In this document: piece after piece, positions 58,590-64,000 of the stretch
How positions within the stretch are numbered: the first letter of the stretch is position 1
Layout of the letters: every line of letters begins with the position of its first letter
Assembly (NCBI RefSeq): GCF_004295125.1
Contig: NZ_CP036170.1
Span: 1,228,501-1,292,500 of the forward strand
Direction: 5' to 3'
Length of the DNA: 64,000 nucleotides
Source of the DNA: [Clostridium] scindens ATCC 35704
Lineage (GTDB): Bacteria > Bacillota > Clostridia > Lachnospirales > Lachnospiraceae
The notes under the pieces: generated by a model
Databases searched by the model: none
The model's input: the letters and a program-made list of their open reading frames with translations, nothing else
Told to the model about the DNA's origin: nothing
Program-made: the position numbers and the translations under genes

Positions 58590-58853
58590 AATTAATTTAT
58601 TCCAGGAAATTATTATTAATAATAAAGTGGCAAAAAATAAAAAGAATAGTAAAATCATTGGAATAAATAATTTTTTAAAGAAAATCAGAAGAAAAATTAC
58701 TTGTATGTAATTAATAAAATGTAGATATTAATAGAAAAAATTATTAATAAATCTTATGCGCTATTGACCAAACTTCATCCTATAAGTTATAATTCTAGCA
58801 TGTGGCAAATAGCGGAAAGTGAAGGGATTCACGGAATTTAAAGGAGGAAGAAA
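58590..58853. promoter_or_regulatory. AT-rich control region before the transaldolase gene
   Basis: The promoter TTGACC (58764-58769), 18 bp, TATAAT (58788-58793) lies about 60 bp before the aldolase ATG. Farther up are a 16-bp perfect palindrome TTATTATTAATAATAA (58610-58625) and widely spaced inverted arms TTTATTCCA (58596-58604) and TGGAATAAA (58659-58667). The arms are candidates for paired repressor sites joined by looping, but low complexity makes chance likely. No gene is visible in the 264 bp. Confidence 0.6.
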
Positions 58854-59507
58854 ATGAGGTTTTTCATTGACACAGCCAAGGTAGAGGATATTAAGAAGGC
58901 GAATGATATGGGAGTTATCTGTGGCGTAACCACCAACCCATCTCTGATCGCAAAAGAAGGAAGAGTATTTGAGGAAGTTATCGCGGAGATCGCGTCTATC
59001 GTAGACGGACCGATCAGCGGAGAAGTTAAAGCGACTACAGTTGACGCCGAAGGCATGATTGCAGAAGGAAGAGAGATTGCTAAGATTCATAAGAATATGG
59101 TAGTAAAGCTTCCAATGACCGTTGAAGGCTTGAAGGCATGCAAGCAGCTGACATCCGAGGGAATCAAGACGAATGTTACATTAGTATTTACGGCTAACCA
59201 GGCTTTGCTGGCAGCAAGGGCTGGCGCAACTTATGTCTCTCCATTCCTGGGACGTCTGGATGACATTTCCGTAAGAGGAACAGATCTGATAGCAGAGATC
59301 GCGCAGATCTTTGATGTGGCAGGAATCGAGACTCAGATTATAGCAGCCAGCGTACGTAATCCGATCCATGTAACAGACTGCGCGCTGGCAGGAGCCGATA
59401 TCGCGACGGTTCCATATGCGGTGATCGAGCAGATGACCAAGCATCCGCTGACAGATGCGGGAATTGCAAAATTCCAGGCTGATTATAAAGCAGTATTTGG
59501 CGAATAA
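58854..59507 (+). CDS. Transaldolase/fructose-6-phosphate aldolase family protein
   Basis: This 217-residue small transaldolase (TalC/Fsa type) starts [20 protein letters not shown] and has [14 protein letters not shown], the Schiff-base Lys85 in [40 protein letters not shown] and the C-terminal [12 protein letters not shown]. The NVTLVF strand is more like transaldolase than Fsa. It is the first gene of an operon with both transketolase halves, so transaldolase activity in the non-oxidative pentose phosphate pathway is the better call. Ribosome site AAGGAGGA. Confidence 0.9.
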   Translation: MRFFIDTAKVEDIKKANDMGVICGVTTNPSLIAKEGRVFEEVIAEIASIVDGPISGEVKATTVDAEGMIAEGREIAKIHKNMVVKLPMTVEGLKACKQLTSEGIKTNVTLVFTANQALLAARAGATYVSPFLGRLDDISVRGTDLIAEIAQIFDVAGIETQIIAASVRNPIHVTDCALAGADIATVPYAVIEQMTKHPLTDAGIAKFQADYKAVFGE

Positions 59508-59533
59508 TCCATCATACAGACAGGAGGAGCATC

Positions 59534-60370
59534 ATGAACAAATTTGAGTTAATGAAGACTGCCAATGAGATCCGTAAAGGCATCGTTACGGCGGTTCACA
59601 GCGCTAAGTCCGGACATCCGGGCGGATCTTTATCTGCAGCGGATATCTATACATATCTGTTTTTTGAAGAAATGAATATCGATCCGAAAGACCCCGAAAA
59701 GGCAGACCGCGACCGTTTTGTTTTATCAAAAGGCCACACTGCCCCGGGATATTATTCAACTTTGGCAAACAGAGGATTTTTCCCGGTAGAGGACCTTACC
59801 ACATTGCGCAAGGTGGGATCTTACCTTCAGGGGCACCCGGATATGAAGCACATTCCGGGAGTAGACATGTCAAGCGGCTCTCTGGGACAGGGAATCTCCG
59901 CGGCAGTCGGAATGGCTATCTCCGCGAAATTATCCGGAGATGGCTACCGTGTATATACGCTGCTTGGAGACGGAGAGATTCAGGAAGGACAGGTATGGGA
60001 AGCATCCATGCTGGCAGCACACCGCAAGTTGGATAACCTGGTGGTCATAGTAGACAATAACAACCTTCAGATTGACGGAGCCATTGATGAGGTTAACTCC
60101 CCATATCCGATCGATAAGAAGTTTGAAGCATTTAATTTCCATGTGATCAATATTGATGGCCATGATTTTGATGCTATTGACGCTGCCTTTAAGGAGGCCA
60201 GAGCCACCAAAGGACAGCCGACGGCTATTATTGCAAAGACAATCAAAGGAAAAGACGTTTCCTTTATGGAAAACCAGGCTTCCTGGCACGGCGCGGCTCC
60301 GAATGACGAGCAGTATGCGGTTGCTATGGCAGACTTGGAGAAAGTAGGTGAAGCATTATGTCAGAAGTAA
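59534..60370 (+). CDS. Transketolase, N-terminal subunit
   Basis: This 278-residue protein is the thiamine-diphosphate-binding half: HSAKSGHPGGSLSAADIYTYLFFEEM, RDRFVLSKGHTAPGYYSTLANRG, GSLGQGISAAVGMAISAK, the ThDP/metal motif GDGEIQEGQVWEASMLAAHRKLDNLVVIVDNNNLQIDG and FMENQASWHGAAPN. It needs the C-terminal subunit, whose gene overlaps it by 13 bp. Split transketolases are common in Firmicutes and archaea. The start follows AGGAGG. Confidence 0.95.
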   Translation: MNKFELMKTANEIRKGIVTAVHSAKSGHPGGSLSAADIYTYLFFEEMNIDPKDPEKADRDRFVLSKGHTAPGYYSTLANRGFFPVEDLTTLRKVGSYLQGHPDMKHIPGVDMSSGSLGQGISAAVGMAISAKLSGDGYRVYTLLGDGEIQEGQVWEASMLAAHRKLDNLVVIVDNNNLQIDGAIDEVNSPYPIDKKFEAFNFHVINIDGHDFDAIDAAFKEARATKGQPTAIIAKTIKGKDVSFMENQASWHGAAPNDEQYAVAMADLEKVGEALCQK

Positions 60371-61299
60371 AGAAGATTGCAACAAGAGAAAGTTACGGTA
60401 ATGCTTTGGTTGAATTAGGAAAAGCCCATGAGGATGTCGTGGTACTGGACGCCGATCTGGCAGCGGCCACGAAGACAGGTACTTTTAAGAAGGCTTTTCC
60501 GGAGCGTCATATTGACTGCGGTATTGCTGAGTGTAATATGATCGGAGTGGCAGCGGGCATTGCTGCTACAGGCAAGGTGCCGTTTGCGAGTTCTTTCGCT
60601 ATGTTCGCGGCAGGACGCGCATTCGAGCAGGTGCGTAATTCTGTAGGCTATCCGAAACTGAACGTTAAAATCGGCGCGACCCATGCCGGAATCTCCGTAG
60701 GAGAGGACGGCGCAACCCATCAGTGTAATGAAGATATTGCCCTGATGCGTACGATCCCGGGAATGGTCGTAATCAATCCGTCCGATGACGTAGAGGCTAA
60801 GGCGGCGGTTGAAGCGGCTTATGAGCATGTGGGACCTGTATATCTGCGTTTTGGAAGACTTGCTGTTCCGGTAATCAATGATCATGCAGATTATAAATTC
60901 GAGCTTGGAAAAGCGATCACGCTTCGCGAGGGTACGGATGTGACGATTATCGCGACCGGACTCCCGGTATCTGAGTCCCTGGCAGCAGCGGAGAAGTTAT
61001 CAGCCGATGGAATCAGCGCGGAAGTAATCAATATGCATACGATCAAGCCGTTGGATGAGGAGGCTGTCATTAAGGCGGCTGCCAAGACCGGAAAGATCGT
61101 GACGGTAGAGGAGCACTCGATCATCGGCGGACTGGGAAGCGCGGTCTGCGACGTGGTTGCGGAAAAAGCGCCGGCAAAGGTAATGAAGATTGGAATCAAT
61201 GATACTTACGGAGAATCAGGCCCGGCAGTAGAATTGATTAAGAAATATGGCCTGGATGCAGACAGCATCTATGAAAAGGTAAAAGCATTTGCAAAATAA
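60358..61299 (+). CDS. Transketolase, C-terminal subunit
   Basis: This 313-residue partner carries the pyrimidine-binding domain (KKIATRESYGNALVELG, VLDADLAAATKT, FPERHIDCGIAECNMIGVAAGIAATGKVPFASSFAMFAAGRAFEQVRN; the Glu in IAECNM activates thiamine) and the C-terminal transketolase domain (INMHTIKPLDEEAVIKAAAKTGKIVTVEEHSIIGGLGSAV). Together with the N subunit it exchanges two-carbon units between sugar phosphates. The 13-bp overlap indicates translational coupling. Confidence 0.95.
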   Translation: MSEVKKIATRESYGNALVELGKAHEDVVVLDADLAAATKTGTFKKAFPERHIDCGIAECNMIGVAAGIAATGKVPFASSFAMFAAGRAFEQVRNSVGYPKLNVKIGATHAGISVGEDGATHQCNEDIALMRTIPGMVVINPSDDVEAKAAVEAAYEHVGPVYLRFGRLAVPVINDHADYKFELGKAITLREGTDVTIIATGLPVSESLAAAEKLSADGISAEVINMHTIKPLDEEAVIKAAAKTGKIVTVEEHSIIGGLGSAVCDVVAEKAPAKVMKIGINDTYGESGPAVELIKKYGLDADSIYEKVKAFAK

Positions 61300-61313
61300 T
61301 TAATAGGTTATAG

Positions 61314-61347
61314 AAAAAAGCACATCCTGGGCGGGGTGTGCTTTTTG
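61314..61347 (+). terminator. Terminator after transketolase operon
   Basis: AAAAAGCACATCC pairs with GGGTGTGCTTTTT (one G-T) across a six-base loop; the right arm itself ends in the T-run. Confidence 0.9.
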
Positions 61348-61449
61348 TAATTTTGAATTGCATTTTAGAAAGGATTTACAATCTTAAATGAAAGTGTTAC
61401 GATATAGAAACCAGAAAAAGAGAGAGATGAGATAAAGGAGGTAGTCGTT

Positions 61450-61983
61450 GTGCAGGCAGCGATTACCTTTTTAGGAGAGAATGCGATGTTTGGAAGAGTA
61501 GGCGAAATGGCTAAGCGGCGCTTAAACAGACTGCGCCGCAATTGGAAGAGTGAATTTTATAGCGAAGTTAAGGATATAGCAGAGCATCCGGTGGTGCTAA
61601 GGATGAAATTATATCCTCATCATGGCAGCACAAACTGTTATCAGCATTGTATGAATGTGGCATATTACAATTACCAGTGGTGCAGGTTCCTGCACCTGGA
61701 TGCAAGATCAGCAGCCAGGGCAGGGATGATCCATGATTTGTTCTTATATGACTGGCATATGCATGCCAAGAAGACGGGGGATTGTTTTCACGGGCTGACC
61801 CATCCGAAAAAGTCTTACCAGAATGCCAGGAAATTTTTTGATCTCAACCACATTGAGAAGGATATCATTCTGAATCATATGTGGCCGGTTACATTTTTTA
61901 AGATCCCAAGGACGAAAGAAGGATGGATTACGACGCTTACAGACAAGTATTGCGGCGCCTGCGAGACTAGCCGTCGAAAATAA
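61450..61983 (+). CDS. HD-domain phosphohydrolase-like protein
   Basis: This 177-residue protein has an HD pattern: HHGSTNCYQHCMNVAYYNYQWC (first His), then RAGMIHDLFLYDW (HD pair) and a distal HMWPVT and TLTDKYCGACE (Asp). It is therefore probably metal-dependent, acting on nucleotides or phosphoesters; the substrate is unknown. The N terminus (about 1-35) is basic and helical. Start is GTG 61450, preceded by AAAGGAGGT with good spacing. The downstream ATG (MFGRVG) lacks a ribosome site. Confidence 0.85.
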   Translation: MQAAITFLGENAMFGRVGEMAKRRLNRLRRNWKSEFYSEVKDIAEHPVVLRMKLYPHHGSTNCYQHCMNVAYYNYQWCRFLHLDARSAARAGMIHDLFLYDWHMHAKKTGDCFHGLTHPKKSYQNARKFFDLNHIEKDIILNHMWPVTFFKIPRTKEGWITTLTDKYCGACETSRRK

Positions 61984-62097
61984 TGGGATCTACCGGGAAC
62001 CTGCCGGAAATTTCCATGGACAAGCCCCACCAACCGCTAAAATATGCGGATTCCATATGCTATCATAAGCAAAAATATGCAGATGAGGTGAGAGTAT

Positions 62098-63171
62098 ATG
62101 GAAAGACAATTTCCCAAAAATGTAAGACAGATAGGAAACGTAAGCGACGAGCCTAAGATATATGTAGAAGACTATGTGGATACCTATCTGAACCAGCTGC
62201 GCGAAAGAGCAGCCGAAGAGCCGGTAGGAGTCATGCTTACCGGCGAGATCCTGATCCAGGAAGGACAGGCCGTGGTATATGCTTCCGGCGCTATACGAAT
62301 GAAGGAAATTGAAGTAAATGGTACGGAAATAGTAATAGGGGAAGATACGTTTAAGGAATTGGAGGAAGAACGCAAGCAGTATTTTCCGTCCAGCGATGCG
62401 GTTGGATGGTGCCTGATCGAGAATGGACATCCTATGGGGCAGAACCGCCAGATAGCAAAAATACACGAGAAATCATTTGCAAAGTCAGATACCGTATTTA
62501 TATGGAAGGATGCGGTAGACAATGAAGAAGTCTATTATGCATACAAATATGGCGAACTAATGCAGATGGGCGGACATTACATATATTATGAAAAGAATCC
62601 CAATATGCAGAACTATATGATCAGCACACGTAAAAAGATTGGCGTTACACCCAGTGAAGTGGTTGAGGATCGAGCTGCAAAGGATTTTCGTAGTGTCGTA
62701 AGAGAACGCATGGAGGATAAAGAACAGCGCCAGAGTTCCAGGCTTGTGTACGTTACAAGCGCGCTTCTGGTAGTGGTAGTTCTTGCGATCGGCATCTCAA
62801 CCGTTAATAATTTTACTAAGATGGAGGCAGTTCAAAGTTCGCTTGAATCATTGTCCCAGTCGGCCAGCAAGACGGAGAGCCAGACCGGGACGGTGAATGA
62901 AGGCGAGGACGGGGCCTTGGAGGCAAACGGGATTATTGGAGACGGGGAGGCAAAAGATAAGGAAGCCTCCGGGGGAACAGTTCCAGAAACATCTACCGTC
63001 CAGGAACAGTTAAGCGATGAGGATTATTATGTAGTGAGAAAAGGGGACACGCTGGACAGCATCAGCGTAAAGGTGTATGGAGATGCCTCTCATGTAGAGG
63101 CGCTCTGTAAAATGAATGGATTGTCAGATGGCAACCTGATATACATTGGCCAAAAATTATTGTTACCATAG
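62098..63171 (+). CDS. Membrane-anchored LysM-domain protein
   Basis: This 357-residue protein has a cytoplasmic N-terminal domain of about 210 residues resembling a JAB/MPN-like fold (EPVGVMLTGEILIQEGQAVVYASGAI, VGWCLIENGHPMG, YYAYKYGEL). I see no complete HxHxnD metal motif. One membrane helix (LVYVTSALLVVVVLAIGIS, about 221-239) is followed by a Ser/Glu/Gly-rich linker and one LysM repeat (YYVVRKGDTLDSISVKVYGDASHVEALCKMNG ... IYIGQKLLLP). It should link the cytoplasmic domain to peptidoglycan. The start follows GAGGTGAGAG. Confidence 0.82.
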   Translation: MERQFPKNVRQIGNVSDEPKIYVEDYVDTYLNQLRERAAEEPVGVMLTGEILIQEGQAVVYASGAIRMKEIEVNGTEIVIGEDTFKELEEERKQYFPSSDAVGWCLIENGHPMGQNRQIAKIHEKSFAKSDTVFIWKDAVDNEEVYYAYKYGELMQMGGHYIYYEKNPNMQNYMISTRKKIGVTPSEVVEDRAAKDFRSVVRERMEDKEQRQSSRLVYVTSALLVVVVLAIGISTVNNFTKMEAVQSSLESLSQSASKTESQTGTVNEGEDGALEANGIIGDGEAKDKEASGGTVPETSTVQEQLSDEDYYVVRKGDTLDSISVKVYGDASHVEALCKMNGLSDGNLIYIGQKLLLP

Positions 63172-63190
63172 CTGGAAAATATGATATAAT
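63163..63190 (+). promoter_or_regulatory. Possible promoter for the DUF5711-like gene
   Basis: TTACCA (63163-63168), 16 bp and TATAAT (63185-63190) overlap the end of the LysM gene. A leader of about 70 nt would follow. Confidence 0.45.
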
Positions 63191-63265
63191 GAGCCCAAAG
63201 TGCGTAAGGATGCATTAAGCATCTTTGAATTATGACACGAATGAAAAGGAACAAAGGGGAAACAG

Positions 63266-64000
63266 ATGATACACCGAAGAAATAAGAACCTTCGCGTTGT
63301 CAGAGAACCGGAAAATCCAGCAGACCCGACAGATAAGATTATTGAGCAGATTATGGATGAACTTAACAGTGAAGATGGTTCGATGAATGATATGGAGGAA
63401 CAGATTAAAAAGCATAAGATCAAGTTCTGGCGCAGGATTATACTCAGCACGGCGGCTGTATTGGCGGTTGCGGCCGGCATATATCTTCTGGTCAATCTTC
63501 AGACTTACAGCAAGGCCCGGACTTTGGACACCTATGCAAGCGGCGGCTCGGCGAACAATAGTTATATGCAGTTTGCGGATGGCGTGCTTAAGTACAGCCG
63601 GGATGGGATTGCCTATCTGGATCAGAAGGGCGAGGAACAGTGGAATCATGCCTATCAGATTCAGAACCCTTTTTTAGACGTTAACGAGAAATCGGCGGCA
63701 ATTGCAGACAAGGGCGGCAATGACATCATTGTATTCCAGGAAGATGGCCTGAAAGGAGAGATCCATACGACGCTTCCTATAGAAAAGATCAATGTCTCAG
63801 AGCAAGGGATTGTGGGCGCTATTCTGAAAAATGACGCATCAGCCAAAGTTATGTGCTATGATACCGCAGGAAATGTTCTTGTGGAGCACAAGACGTCCTT
63901 AAGCGGAACGGGATATCCGCTGGATGTATCGCTGTCTGAGGATGGAGAGGTCATGCAGGTGGTTTATCTTTATACTCAGGAGGGTAAAATCACCTCAAAG
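63266..64000 (+). CDS. DUF5711-like membrane-anchored protein, C terminus outside window
   Basis: The first 245 residues run off the window edge. An N-terminal cytoplasmic stretch (KNLRVVREPENPADPTDKI, highly charged) precedes one membrane helix (IILSTAAVLAVAAGIYLLVNL, about 55-75). Beta-rich blade-like repeats follow (MQFADGVLKYSRDGIAYLDQKGEEQWNHAY; SLSEDGEVMQVVYLYT), suggesting a propeller outside the membrane. This layout fits DUF5711 proteins common in Lachnospiraceae; function is unknown. Ribosome site AAAGGGGA is upstream of ATG 63266. Confidence 0.75.
   Translation, partial: MIHRRNKNLRVVREPENPADPTDKIIEQIMDELNSEDGSMNDMEEQIKKHKIKFWRRIILSTAAVLAVAAGIYLLVNLQTYSKARTLDTYASGGSANNSYMQFADGVLKYSRDGIAYLDQKGEEQWNHAYQIQNPFLDVNEKSAAIADKGGNDIIVFQEDGLKGEIHTTLPIEKINVSEQGIVGAILKNDASAKVMCYDTAGNVLVEHKTSLSGTGYPLDVSLSEDGEVMQVVYLYTQEGKITSK

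Overview
The window looks like a chromosomal segment of a spore-forming, anaerobic member of the Lachnospiraceae (Clostridium cluster XIVa), plausibly close to [Clostridium] scindens or Dorea. This rests on gene order and protein style rather than on any search. Evidence includes the block rqcP-yabP-yabQ-divIC-spoIIE-tilS-hpt-ftsH, a CotS-like coat gene, spoVG, the clostridial glgC/glgD pair, archaeal-type ProS behind a T-box, split transketolase, QueT behind a preQ1 riboswitch, and several VanRS-like and YesMN-like two-component systems. I saw no rRNA, tRNA or CRISPR array.

Layout. 1-4,930 is an accessory, decaying patch. It holds an IS66-family element (tnpC cut by the window edge, tnpB, and tnpA broken by a 5-bp duplication), a gene tail, a ~190-bp hairpin-rich direct repeat flanking a small ORF and a GNAT acetyltransferase, a stand-alone Spo0A DNA-binding-domain protein with Spo0A-box-like sites near its promoter, and a GH25/LysM lysozyme remnant. 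5,000-12,080 is a sensory operon: OmpR-type regulator, large multi-pass histidine kinase, methyltransferase with a possible leaderless promoter, and an 813-aa membrane-anchored protein. 12,160-12,800 is queT with its riboswitch. 12,927-21,626 is a YesMN-type regulatory pair facing an ABC sugar importer (lipoprotein, double ATPase, two permeases) and a SIS isomerase. 22,114-26,545 is a second VanRS-like pair running into an SbcD/SbcC-like nuclease and ATPase pair.

26,635-31,411 (minus strand) carries prs, a DnaC/DnaI-like loader, a DnaD-like protein and murC. 31,643-34,336 is glgC, glgD and spoVG. After a pseudouridine synthase and a Ca/Na antiporter come the T-box and proS, cca, a CotS-family gene with a sigma-E-like promoter inside a nested inverted repeat, phosphoglucomutase, HU, and the sporulation/division/housekeeping cluster through ftsH (42,543-49,542).

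49,577-64,000 holds a GH13 amylase-type enzyme, a solitary serine recombinase, map, 6-phosphofructokinase, the dnaX-ybaB-recR recombination/replication block, a LacI-family repressor, transaldolase-like aldolase plus the two transketolase halves, an HD-domain protein, a LysM membrane protein, and the start of a DUF5711-like protein cut by the window edge. Carbon metabolism (glgCD, pgm, GH13, pfk, tal/tkt, the ABC importer) and sporulation/cell-envelope functions dominate.
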